Assembly: GCF_964355755.1 (NCBI RefSeq)
Contig: NC_092670.1
Span: 19,157,201 to 19,221,200, forward strand
DNA: 64,000 nt
Direction of reading: 5' to 3'
DNA from: Antedon mediterranea
Lineage: Eukaryota; Echinodermata; Crinoidea; Comatulida; Antedonidae
Positions within the stretch are counted from its first letter, which is position 1, and each line of letters starts with the position of its first letter. The notes under the pieces are model-generated. The model saw only the letters and a list, made by a program, of their open reading frames with translations, was not told the DNA's origin and ran no database searches. Position numbers and translations under genes: made by a program. Below are positions 37,734-49,900 of the stretch, one piece after another.

Positions 37734-40070
37734 TCATGAAGCTGGCACCATTTCTGCCTGCCTGTTTTTCTCTCTTTTCTTCTCCCTTTCGATTTCTGAA
37801 AAATACATCATTCATTTTTTATACATCTCACAGATTTCCTTGTCCTCTTCATTGTTTATAGATTGATTAATTTAAAGCCCCATTCCCTACGTTTTTTAGA
37901 TCTAATTTAAGATCACAAACTATATTTAATGTAAAAATAATACTATATGGTCCTATTGCGATAACTTTTTTCGTCTTTAAACGGTTAAAAATGTGAAAAA
38001 TAAATCGATTTTAATAATTATAGCGGCCCGCTATAAATCCCAAAATGCATTGCGCGCGGATTGATATTGTTGTTTTTCACCTGTAATTCGCCCACTTTTC
38101 GATTGATCGTGAAGCCAAAACAAATGGAAGACTCCTAACTTTTCAGCAAAAATACTGGGTTTTCCCCAATTTGTATCAACGGAGTCTGGCAAAAATAGAA
38201 AGACAATTAATGCAGCAACTATACAACGTCAGACTAGGTATATAGCTAGCGTACGATGTTCGTACGTTACCGATGTTTACCAGCTAGGCCTACAAAACTA
38301 AGCCTAGCTAGGCTAGGCCTGAGACCGTCCACGAGAGGTCGATCGCCGCGAGCTACTTAGGTAGTGCATTGTTTCTCACTTTTTATCATAATTTACCATA
38401 AAACGTACATTTAAGACAAGGAATGACATGGTTTAATGTTTTTAAAGTGATATATATGTATTATTTTCCAAAAAACGTCCAAAATTGCAGGGAAGGGGTC
38501 TTTAAAGTACATCACTGAATCGGTTAGAGTTTATCAGCAAAGTCACTGACAAGTTAGTACTCATGAGGTATGGAATGGTCTATGTTACACTGTCTCCAGG
38601 AATTCATTTCATTGTACACAATTTAATTTCATAATGTTTGAATTTGATTCTAAATCAAGTATAAATTTACCTCAAAATTATACTTTACTTGGAACAACAA
38701 TAACAGATAAATGCCATTATGTTTCTCCAAGGTCACTGTTAATAATGATAGTCAGTACCGTAATTGCAGTTCACTCATGGAGTATGAAATGTTCTACCAT
38801 GTCTACAAGGGAATTCATTTATACAAAAAATTGTTATGACTGAAAGAATGTTGCACTGTACCTGGTAGTTCATCTGTGGGTACTTTTGGTAGGACAGGAA
38901 CACTGGCAGCTTCTTCTGCTGCTGTAATCTCATTGAGTTCTTCCAATATGGCTTCCTCATCTTCATCCGTTAAACCACCACTAAGTAGACTATCAATTTC
39001 CTAAATAAAATATTTCAGAGTTGATCTTTAATGTACATAATCAATACCTTAGTAAATAAAATTACGGACTGATAAAATAACTTACGTTTTGATATTCAAT
39101 TCCTTCCCTTGTTTCATCCATTATCTTTTCTACATCTTCCAACGACATGATCTATAAAATATTATTAACACATTTTGTTTCACTTGACTTATTCACACAT
39201 TTTTAAAATTAAAAAATAGTTTTCTCATGTATGGTAGCACACCCAGAAGGTATCTAATCCAGGGTACTGTATCCAGGGTACTGTATCCAGGGTACTGTAT
39301 CCAGGGTAGTATCTACTACTGTACTTCATTATGTTTCATCCAGGGTAGCATATCCAGGGTTTACCACTTCATTTATGTTTCATCCAGGGTAGTATATACA
39401 GCCTCATTTATGCACCCAATCAAGGGTAGCACATCCAGGGCAATTTAACCATGATAAATCATCAAGGGTATTAACCAAGTCACTATTAGTATTCCTTACC
39501 TCGTGCATTTTTTTAAGACTTTCATTACCGACTTTCAGTCCCTCTACAACCTTCATCTCAATCTGAGCAAACTCAATTTCATCAACCATCTTCTCCAAGT
39601 TTTCCAACTGTCCATCTGTATTCTTCAACAATTGTTCTTGATACCGTTTCTTTTTCAGAAGCACAATTGCTTTACTGTAAAAAAAAATTAAATTCCAATA
39701 CAATCATACTTGAAAACATTGTTTTTCTGCTGATGTTGTACAATTATGCTACATGAAACTTACTCTTTTTTTCCATTTTTTAATAGCTGTTTTGCTACAG
39801 ATCTTTCTTTCTCCAGATTTTGTTCAATCTTCCGTTGATATTGTTTTAATTTATCTCTTTGTTGTTTTAATTGCTAAAAGAAAAAATGAAAATGTATAAA
39901 AACGTGTAGTCCTACAACAATTATTTATTATACTACTAAGATATTTTTTTAAGAATGTTTAATTTCGTATAGTAATGATAAATAAGCTTTTTTAAACTTA
40001 CAAGAACTGCTTTATCCTGTTCAGTTATCCTCGTTGCAGGCTGCTTTTTTCTACCAAACAGATTGCCCAT
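37734..40070 (-). CDS. CHMP6: Charged multivesicular body protein 6 (ESCRT-III)
   Basis: Complete, 206 aa (human ~201). Coding exons on the minus strand: 40002-40070, 39764-39873, 39500-39674, 39086-39151, 38862-39000, 37734-37795; all phases agree. CHMP6/Vps20 nucleates ESCRT-III on endosomes downstream of ESCRT-II. The N-terminus MGNLFGRKK carries the Gly2 myristoylation signal known for this family. The middle shows the conserved KKKRYQEQLL and VDEIEFAQIEMKVVEGLKVGN core helices. The last exon was located from its phase and its family-like end, RQAEMVPAS. Intron 3 has a minisatellite and the last intron a transposon-like insertion. It lies head-to-head with GFER. Confidence 0.95.
37871..38506. 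mobile_element. TIR-flanked non-autonomous DNA element in the last CHMP6 intron
   Basis: The left end (TTTAAAGCCCCATTCCCT, then ACGTTTTTT) is an inverted match to the right end (ACGTCCAAAATTGCAGGG, then AAGGGGTCTTTAAA). The interior is CpG-richer than its surroundings and includes CTAGGCCTA motifs. No transposase frame seen. Confidence 0.6.
39240..39470. repeat. Degenerate minisatellite (CATCCAGGGTA) in CHMP6 intron
   Basis: About ten copies of ATCCAGGGTA-like units, three of them a near-perfect TGTATCCAGGGTAC tandem, the rest spaced 15-40 bp apart. Confidence 0.75.
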
Positions 40071-40623
40071 GATGTATTGGTGGTAGGTGGTCCAAAGTTA
40101 GTAGTTCTGCATACAACGTTTAATATTACATTATTTATAATAGCAAAACAATGAATTTGTAAACTATTTTATCAAAGAATAATTATTGAATTCAGTAAAT
40201 CTTATTGAGTAGGCTTAGTGACGAATAAATAACGAAAAGGGATTCTTTATGTAACCGAGATACAATTTTTGGAGTAAGTAGTTTTCTAGGCCTAGAATGC
40301 ATAGAGGCAGTCCTGCCAAGAGTCCAGCACCACGGCGACCTAGAGCTTATGCATGGAATTAGGCAAGGTGGCCTAGCCTAAAAATATATGAATATTTAAT
40401 CAATAAAATGTACCTAAATATTAATTCGTTATGTAAAAATATATCTAGAACATTTCAGTCATATAATATTAAAATTCAAAGCAATACAAACCACAAAATA
40501 GACAAACAAGTAAACACTCACTGACTGAATGAAGAAATGTTGACACCACCCAAATATTGGTGGCGCTGTCTTAATTACACTCGGGGTTTCCCCTTTTACA
40601 TTACGTCATTCTGACGCAACAAG
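40071..40623. promoter_or_regulatory. Shared divergent promoter region of CHMP6 and GFER
   Basis: The two start codons face away from each other across 553 bp. A CRE/ATF-like TTACGTCA sits at 40601-40608, 16 bp before the GFER ATG, followed by TGACGCAA. CTAGGCCTAG-type motifs occur near 40287 and 40370. There is no clear TATA box in either direction. Confidence 0.5.
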
Positions 40624-43108
40624 ATGGCTGCTTCTAGTAAAAGGAACACGTTTGATTTCGGCTCACGATATGAAACAAATGAATCACCTAAAGACGGACA
40701 TAATACTAAGAAACAGAAGCCATGCAGAGCATGTACAGATTTTAAATCATTTGCTAAATCTCGAGGCATGGCTTTTTCAACAGCGCCTGGAAGTAAAGAC
40801 GTAAGTTGGTTGAAAAGGCTAGGCATAGCTAGGCCTCCTCTCTAGGCATAAAATTAAAACTTAATTTTAGACAGACCGCCCCAACCACCACCAGCACCGC
40901 GCAGGAGAGAGGCTGCCTAGCCAAACCTGGAATCTAGGCCTAGAATTTTGTTTTTATTATCGGGTTAATCAGGGTTAATATAGGCCTAGGCCTAATTAAT
41001 TGTTTTATATAGCATTTACCATTTTTAGGGATTTGTAGGAGATAAGGTTTAGCCTTAGTTTTAGGTTAAGATTTTATTTAAATTATTTTAAGATATTTTT
41101 TAACAAATAATTCTGTGTCCATTAATTAATATTATTATGCATTATTCCTTTTCCACATATACAGTAGTGTAGTGTACAGTACTGTAGTGTAGTGTAGTGT
41201 ACAGTACGGTAGTGTAGTGTAGTGTACTGTAGTGTAGTGTAGTGTAGAGTACTGTAGTGTACTGTAGTGTAGTGTAGTGTACAGTAGTGTAGTGTACAGT
41301 AGTGTAGTGTACAGTACTGTAGTGTAGTGTACAGTACTGTAGTGTAGTGTACAGTACTGTAGTGTAGTGTACAGTACTGTAGTGTAGTGTACTGTAGTGT
41401 AGTGTACAGTACTGTAGTGTAGTGTACAGTACTGTAGTGTAGTATAGTGTACAGTAGTGTACAGTACAGTACTGTAGTGTAGTGTACAGTACTGTAGTGT
41501 AGTGTACAGTACTGTAGTGTAGTGTAGTGTACTGTAGTGTAGTGTACAGTACTGTAGTGTAGTGTAGTGTACAGTACTGTAGTGTAGTGTACTGTAGTGT
41601 AGTGTACAGTACTGTAGTGTAGTGTACTGTAGTGTAGTGTAGTGTACAGTACTGTAGTGTAGTGTACAGTACTGTAGTGTAGTGTACTGTAGTGTAGTGT
41701 AGTGTACAGTACTGTAGTGTAGTGTACAGTACTGTAGTGTAGTGTACAGTACTGTAGTGTAGTGTACAGTACTGTAGTGTAGTGTACAGTACTGTAGTGT
41801 AGTGTACAGTACTGTAGTGTACAGTACTGTAGTGTAGTGTACAGTACTGTAGTGTAGTGTACAGTACTGTAGTGTAGTGTACAGTACTGTAGTGTAGTGT
41901 AGTGTACAGTACTGTAGTGTAGTGTAGTGTACAGTACTGTAGTGTAGTGTACAGTACTGTAGTGTAGTGTACAGTACTGTAGTGTACAGTACTGTAGTGT
42001 AGTGTACAGTACTGTAGTGTAGTGTACAGTACTGTAGTGTACAGTACTATAGTGTAGTGTACAGTAGTGTAGTGTAGTGCAGTGTACAGTACTGTAGTGT
42101 AGTGTAGTGTAGTACAGTAGTGTACAGTACACCATATTAATAATAATTTAATATACAGGATTTATTAAGATACTGCATTTCAAGGCAATAAAATATTTTA
42201 CAAATTATAAACTATAGACATGGAAGCAAATAGGCACTAGCCTGAAAAAAAGTGTAAGTGTAATAATAATTAGGTTTATAGGTATTTAATTCCTTGAAAA
42301 TACAGTTACTAATATATAACTATCTATTTTTTAATTCAGACACTCACGGAAAACACCCCAGCAGAAGACCCAGAGTGTCCATTAGACCGATCAGAACTTG
42401 GGTCAAACACCTGGTCATTTTTACACACAATGGCTGCATACTATCCTGAAAAGCCCACTACGACGGAACAAGGAGAAATGAAGCAGTTTATTCACCTATT
42501 TTCAAAGTTTTTCCCCTGTCATGAGTGCGCTGAAGATTTGAGAGAAAAGTATGCAAAAATGAAATCATTGCAATAATTTGTTTCAATTTCTTAAATTTAT
42601 AATAAAGTTATTTATTGGTTATATATATTTTTAAGGCTTCCAATACAGCCTTATCTGAAGAAGTTCTGGTGGTGGAACCAGTCTTCTCGGATAAGGACTA
42701 TAAATCGAAGGTCCAGTGTACACAGTTATAACCTGTGTGCACTTTAAGAACCCAGTTCATTGATCGACGAGTAGGGGGTTACCCCGATGAACTAGTTCAC
42801 AAAATAGCCCCTGTATCAGGGGGGATTACCACCTATCTAATAGGACAGTGATTCATTTACTATTGGTAATCCTTGGCCACATTATAGTGCCTAAAGACAT
42901 AAAAAAAATAAAGAATTCAAATTAATTTTGTTTTATTTGTTATAGCCTAAAAAACAATGAACCAGATACCACCAATCAACACAGACTATCACAATGGTTT
43001 TGTAGGTTACACAATGATGTGAACAGACGTATAGGAAAACCAAAGTTTGACTGTTCTAAAGTCAATGAGCGGTGGCTGGATGGTTGGAAGGACGGATCTT
43101 GTGATTGA
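40624..43108 (+). CDS. GFER: FAD-linked sulfhydryl oxidase ALR (Erv1 family)
   Basis: Complete, 182 aa, three coding exons: 40624-40800, 42340-42548 and 42946-43108. It reoxidises Mia40 in the mitochondrial intermembrane space and passes electrons to cytochrome c or oxygen. The shuttle CxxC is CRAC (34-37) and the FAD-proximal redox pair is CHEC (119-122), inside [18 protein letters not shown]. The structural pair Cys148-Cys165 (WFC...FDC) and the intersubunit pair Cys72/Cys181 are kept, while two non-essential cysteines of human ALR are absent. [18 protein letters not shown] is the FAD-binding helix region. The start ATG lies in AAGATGG. Intron 1 contains a large satellite and intron 2 a SINE. 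Confidence 0.96.
41162..42130. repeat. Satellite with palindromic 20-bp unit in GFER intron 1
   Basis: About 970 bp built from ACAGTACTGTAGTGTAGTGT and variants with one to three AGTGT pentamers. ACAGTACTGT is a perfect palindrome. The 337-codon minus-strand reading frame through it (Tyr/Thr/His/Ser/Leu repeats) is a by-product of the repeat lacking stops. Confidence 0.97.
42640..42915 (+). mobile_element. SINE, body-only copy in GFER intron 2
   Basis: Contains the conserved body GGTGGAACCAGTCTTCTCGG followed by ATAAGGACTATAAATCGAAG and GGTCCAGTGTACACA, then GACGAGTAGGGGGTTACCCC and an A-rich end. The same body is at 57029-57160, where a tRNA-like head is intact. The tRNA head is missing here. 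Confidence 0.75.
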
Positions 43109-43996
43109 AAATTAGTAGTATTGTAGGAGAGAATTTATCTTAGAACAATTAATTTATATTACAGGCATTAGTATTGCTAAAGAAATCAATCAATTCATTT
43201 TATGCAAAGAATTTGCTGTTGGAGTTAATATACTGTAATAACAGCTGATCAAAATCCCAGGCACTAGTATTGCTACAAAAATCAAGCAATGCATTTTATA
43301 CAAAGAATTGGCCTTTGGAGTTAATAAATTAACAGCTGAACAAAATTATAGGATTGCTACAGAAATCAAGCAGTGCATTTTATGCAAAGAATTTGCCTTT
43401 GGAGTTAATATATTAACAGCTGAAAGAAATTGTGGCCATATGGGTGTCAACTTACTCATTTGCCACATAGGAAATGGCTAAGCGTCAAAGCGGACAGGAG
43501 ACAGAGGCGGTGGATTAGATGTAAGATGTCCACTCTGGGTGTCTATGTAACTATGACTGTAATCTTAGCAAATAGTAGATTATAGGATATATTCAGATGA
43601 GGTTCTTGTAATAGACTTTTATTATTTTAACAATTGTTTAATTATATAAAATTTGTATATAAGATTAATTTATAGATTAATGTTGGTCATTTGTATTTTT
43701 TTTTACTTCAACTTTACCACTTTCATATAAATACCTAATATGGTATTTGGGATTTTTATGGCATCTATATTGATGATAATAAATATATTGTGAAAAACAT
43801 ATATTGTATTGTGAATTTCTGCAATTTTATTGTAGAAAAGACATGAAGTCAGACTTTGAAACATAATTAAATTAAAATTTTTTTTTAAATAACCTACTAA
43901 ATGACATGTATAGTAATTACAGTATCAACATGCTACTTGATATTTTATCTAGACAACTTTTGTTTGTTATGAAATGTCTGAACAAGTATCCGTAGG
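43109..43996. other. Convergent intergenic space between GFER and PMS2
   Basis: 888 bp between the two stop codons. It holds three ~80-96-bp tandem units (43163-43430) and an AATAAA near 43779 that could end GFER. No gene seen. Confidence 0.6.
43163..43430. repeat. Three tandem ~90-bp units after GFER
   Basis: Units begin near 43163, 43259 and 43350, each running from AGTATTGCTA or GGATTGCTAC through GCAAAGAATT and GGAGTTAATA to AACAGCTGA. They probably lie in the GFER 3' UTR. Confidence 0.8.
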
Positions 43997-46900
43997 TTAA
44001 TCTGGTAACATCTTCAGGTTGATCAAATGACGCATAGTTGGTCGGCCATGAGGACAGTTCTGAAATCATAAAACAAAACTTTCATAACTGCTATTGAAAT
44101 TAGCTGATTGTTTCTTTATGATTAATATGGATAATAATTGGATGATATGCCATTGTTCTTGTTCACCTGCTGGATATGCAAATAAGTTGGACATTGCTTA
44201 GGCTGTTCTAGTATAGTAGACCAGTGTGTGTTGCTGTGAAAGCAGCAGTGGCTGGGTATTAAACTCCTCCTGTATGGCTATGTTTCTCTCAGGTAAGATT
44301 GTAGTCTTTTACTTGGTTTTAATATTAGTTAATATACTTCTAGTGTTATATTGGCTGTAAATTTATAGGATAGGCTGTAAATCAGGCTGTTTAGTCAATG
44401 TAGGCTGTGAAGTTATTTTACAGTAAGCTTACCCATGGCTGGTCAATTTCTCCCATGTGGTGCAAAAGCTGTAAATGAAGCAAAGTTTTAAATATAGCTA
44501 TTTCAATGGAGTTATCAGAGGCTAATAACCAAGGTTTTTCTTTCACAGATATTTGGTAGGGTCATCTCTCCCTGTTAATTTTTACAACACAACATTGAAT
44601 TATGTAGGCCTACAATTAGTACAGTACAAGTTTTTATTTACCTTCTTCATATCCGATTGGTTCAGTGACGTTCCTATCATTACCGACCTTCGACATGCTC
44701 TTGAAGCAAACATCTGTCGAACACGTGAGGGACGACACATTACTCCCTTAAGATTAGAGACCATTATTGATTACATTTAACAACATATAGAGTTATAGGA
44801 TTAAGAGTAATCTGCCTACAGTAGAGTGAATTACTATTTTAATTGCCACCTATTGGTGTTTTTCCTATATAGGTACCAATTAACATAACTCCATGTTGTA
44901 ATATATTTCCCCTCACTTGTTTGATAATAATATAAGAAAGTGTCCCCTTAATTAGAGTAGGAATGTTCCAAAGGAAGTTAGATATTAATTTGTGTTTTTA
45001 CCGGTGCATCCATTAACATAAAAATCAATTCATTGATATCTTCAGTACCAAATGTCCAATTCTTGCTGATTGGTAGTGACACCAGTTTGACTTTCTGTGT
45101 TGGTAATGCTATATTATTAAATTTAATAAAAATTAAAAAGTAATTAAACATGTCATATAATATTGACAATCAGTTGAGATTGAAATTAATAAATATATTC
45201 ACTCACCATCTTCATTTATTTCAAATTCAAACCCATTCTTTTGAAAAATGTGAACATTGTCAATCAGTATACTCTCATCTACAGCTGTTAATTCAAGACT
45301 CTTGGGCCTGTATTAAAAACAATAAATATTTGAATTTTATATTTGTGCATATTTTTAGTTGAATCCCTAATATGGAATACCTCTAACGAAAGATATATAT
45401 ATATATATGTTTAAATACAGTGGAAAACCACTGTTAAGGGAATAGTTTGGGATCCGAAGGTGTCACATTAATAGGGGTGTTAATGTATGAAGTTTCCTTA
45501 CTGAATGAGCTTTTGGTTTTGAAGTGTGGTCGTTCGTTGGAAAGTCTCGAAGTTGTACTTTTCATCTGTCGCATGCTGAAAAACAATTATCAATATTTTT
45601 ATATTCATACAATATTCTATTATTTAACAGTGCCATTTTCCGTAAAAAGTGTAAATTTAGCATAACTTGTTTCCTAGTAGATAAAGTTACCAAAAATCTG
45701 TTTCAAACTCACCTGGTCAATAATAAAAAGATCGCTCTTCAGTTTAGCGATAATGAACCCCAGATTAAACTGACCAAGAATATCCATCTTGCTAAACATG
45801 TCTTTACTGTATGCAATAATAAAATGCAAGATTAGACAGTTGGTCTTAACTGCAGTAACTCAACATATTTCCATCAATTGTGCTGCAGTACTACGGTAAT
45901 AATATATATTCATGACATGGTTATGTTACCTAATGTTACGAACAAGTTCACTTTCCGCATTGCTGTTGTCGGCAGGTGTGATTGAAGCATAGAATGATCC
46001 AACATTGCCATCGCTTTTCATATTAACATCTAAAAAGATAGACAGTGACATGAATTGTCATAAGAACATAGATAACAACAGACGAATTGCGCTTATGATT
46101 TTGATTTATTTTGACCTACAGTACCAGAAATTATTTAATCTTAATGGTCAATAAAATAGGTAAACAATATCAATATAATTGTACCTGATTGGTTCCGACA
46201 GCTTTTAAGACTCTTTAAACTAAATGGAATGGTGACTTGTTTTTTCACAACTGTAGAAGCAGTATCAACCTTTGTTTTTAAAAATAAGAATATATTAAGA
46301 AAATAATACTGTATGTTAGATTTAAAAACTAAAATCATAAATACAAAATTAGTAAAATACTAACATTTGAATTATATTTTTTAACTTCTCTGTTTTTTAA
46401 TTTATTTTCGATACTTGTACCATCTTGATGATTCCTATGTGATTCCCTCTTTCGTCCTTCAACATCACCAGTATCATTATTAAGATTAGCAGCCAATACT
46501 GGTGACTCACATATACTATGAACTCTAGAACTCTCTTTTTTCAGTTCTTTAATATAGTTCAAGTTCTCCACTTTGATTGTGATTGGTTGTCTTGAGTTCT
46601 CCACTTTGATTGTGATTGGTTGCCTTGTAGCTGGAGATGACATCTGGTCATTATCATGACCATTGTCAGTGTTTGCTTCAGTGACCGGTTGAGACTTTGA
46701 GTGGCAAAGAGCAGTGCTTTTTTTTACAGTCTCTGTTAATAGATCCTCGTTGGAGTCTGTCTCAGTTGGTGATAGCAGTTTTGTAAAGAAAGAATCAAGT
46801 CTGGGACCTAAAGAGAAAATGTGGCAAGCATTATATTTAAACTGTCTGTCCAAACGATCATATCATGACCTGTTGCCGAAACCTGCTGAGATAGATTAAT

Positions 46901-49900
46901 GGAGAGAAAGTTTGCATCTGTGTTCCCCAATGATAATTGCCTAAATATAGATAACATATTAAAAACTTACATTTAGAGCGTTTTTCTAATGAACCATTAT
47001 CTTTCGCAGCATCTGGATGAGAAAATGACCTTCAATAAAAAGATTTTTTCATAAAGTAAGCTTACACATGAACACATTGAATCTAATTTTACGACCATTA
47101 AATACTGTACCTTTTTAAATTTGATAATGTAGCTTTGGCAAAGTTTGAAACTGGCTGAACATTTCCAGATAAACTGCTTTGTGAAAAACCTGCAAACAAA
47201 TTGAAAAAATGTGTAATCGTAATGCAAAATTTTAGAAGAAAAGACAGTTATAACATAACTTACTAGTTTTCAACATAGGTTGTTTAAGTTGGTAGGTTCC
47301 GGACAGCGACTCAAATAATTTGATTAGGGATGTCTGTAAAAAGAAATCAAAATTTAAATGATAGTATGGACACCAATGAAAGGAAAATAATGGGACGACT
47401 ACATTAAAAAATATTGAAGAAACGGCAACTGGTATCAAAGAATACCATAGTTTGGTCTAGGAATCACCTTTAACAGTGACGTAACACACTGATTTAGCAC
47501 TCTAGGAGCCCTTCAATGCTAGTGGTCAGTTGCATTGGGGCTGCTCAGTTGCATTGGGGCTGCTCAGTTGCATTGGGGCTGCTCAGTTGCATTGGGGCTG
47601 CTCAGTTGCATTGGGGCTGCTCAGTTGCATTGGGGCTGCTCAGTTGCATTGGGGCTGCTCAGTTGCATTGGGGCTGCTCAGTTGCATTGGGGCTGCTCAG
47701 TTGCATTGGGGCTGCTCAGTTGCATTGGGGCTGCTCAGTTGCATTGGGGCTGCTCAGTTGCATTGGGGCTGCTCAGTTGCATTGGGGCTGCTCAGTTGCA
47801 TTGGGGCTGCTCAGTTGCATTGGGGCTGCTCAGTTGCATTGGGGCTGCTCAGTTGCATTGGGGCTGCTCAGTTGCATTGGGGCTGCTCAGTTGCATTGGG
47901 GCTGCTCAGTTGCATTGGGGCTGCTCAGTTGCATTGGGGCTGCTCAGTTGCATTGGGGCTGCTCAGTTGCATTGGGGCTGCTCAGTTGCATTGGGGCTGC
48001 TCAGTTGCATTGGGGCTGCTCAGTTGCATTGGGGCTGCTCAGTTGCATTGGGGCTGCTCAGTTGCATTGGGGCTGCTCAGTTGCATTGGGGCTGCTCAGT
48101 TGCATTGGGGCTGCTCAGTTGCATTGGGGCTGCTCAGTTGCATTGGGGCTGCTCAGTTGCATTGGGGCTGCTCAGTTGCATTGGGGCTGCTCAGTTGCAT
48201 TGGGGCTGCTCAGTTGCATTGGGGCTGCTCATGCTCAGGAGCCACTGGGTTTAGCTCATAGTCGTTATGCCACTGATCTACAAAGTGTAAGGATACCTTA
48301 ATGACTGCAAGCAGAGTCTTTTCTTCTTGTACAAGAATTTTCCTCTTATCAGGTGTTAAATTGACATCCACATAATCTGAAATATAAATACAGTATTATT
48401 TGAATTAATGATGAACAAGGCTATACAGATGGCTGCGGTCGCGTGCTCATTAGTGTTTACCGACCGACCGACCAACCTACCAACTGACCGAAATTACTGA
48501 ACATGTTTAAAAATGTTGAAATGTTTAAAAACATTTATATTTTTTTAATTTACACGTGCGTAGCCTGTCACTTTTGACGTGCTCGTATAACGTAATTTCG
48601 AGTTGAAAAGTAAGTCAAGAAAACAGAAATCGGGCAAAAAGAGTGCGCAATAACATAAATCTGCGCACTCATGGCAATTTTGTAAACGTTTAAAATTGCC
48701 TGAAACGTACTCTTATTTCATCGCAAATAAATTTTGAAAATTGTAAGCGCGCGTACGTATGCGTTACATGCGCTACGCACGTGTATTGCCATATGATGAT
48801 TTATGCCCTGAAATTTATGAGTACCAAATTTTATTTAATTGTGATTCATGGTTGTGAAGATATGATTACAAACGTGATTTTGTTAAATCATGTGTAGACC
48901 GTGTAATTTTTTATTGCGCACCGTGAAAACATAACCACATCGATTCCTGGCCATAAGGAATATACTGTGAAAAATTGACTTAGCTAGATTAAACTGATAT
49001 CAAGATAAGGTCAGAAAGCGATAAAACGCATAGTTATACCAGACCGACCGACCGACATAGTGAACTATAGAGTCGCGTCCACGCGACTAAAAACTAATTG
49101 ATTACATAACAATAACATGATCATGTGCGCTACTTTGAGGTAACAGCATTAAAATAATTCTCGTGTGGCAGTACAACCTGCAGACAACTAGTTGATAGCT
49201 TAAGAACAGGCTTGCACCGATGGCCAAGGTTAGATTCACAGCCATAGAAGCAGCAACATGTGAACCATCATGATTGACATAATCACCTTTATTTAATGTT
49301 ATATTAAATACTACCATTGGATACTGGTGTCTGTTGTACATGTGGTAAACCTCATTTACAATTTTTGAAACCTGAAAGATAAATACAAGAGTTACTGTCT
49401 GTATGTAAAGGAGCAGTTGTAGCAGCAATCATGTTTCGCATAAAATATTCTATTGATAAATCTGACCTTTGGAAAGTCACATGGTCTACTATTAATAAAG
49501 TAGTACTGTCGGTCAGTGCTGCTTCTTCCTGACCCATGCTCACAACTTGATATATAGCCAGAGATACTGGAAATAATAAAAACCAGAAAGTTTCAATTTT
49601 GTTTCAATTCAACAAATTAAAACTACATTATTTAAGCTATAAATTCAAGGAATTCATACCAACCTAAACACACTCCTAACTTGTGGATCTAACTTGACGC
49701 CGAATTCTTCACAGCAATCTACCGATGGCTCACTTTGTTTAAGGTCTAACAGATTCGCCAAAGACTTTGGTCCATAAATGTTGCCAATGTTGTCACGTAT
49801 ACAACTATTTTGATATGTTTGTGCTACAATATTTTTTTTCCTAAAATAGAATAATATATAAATTATGAGTATGCTGTTAATTGAGATGCACAGTGAGCAG

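Noticed and set aside
41122-42135. 337-codon minus-strand open frame
   Set aside because: Runs entirely through the AGTGT/ACAGTACTGT satellite; the repeat simply lacks stops in that frame.
46971-47012. Shorter PMS2 exon using the CATCCAG acceptor
   Set aside because: Its phase does not match the preceding exon; the acceptor giving 46971-47029 restores the frame.
47516-48301. Three overlapping plus-strand frames of 239-261 codons
   Set aside because: Produced by the stop-free 19-bp minisatellite, antisense to a PMS2 intron; all frames give the same permuted 19-residue repeat.
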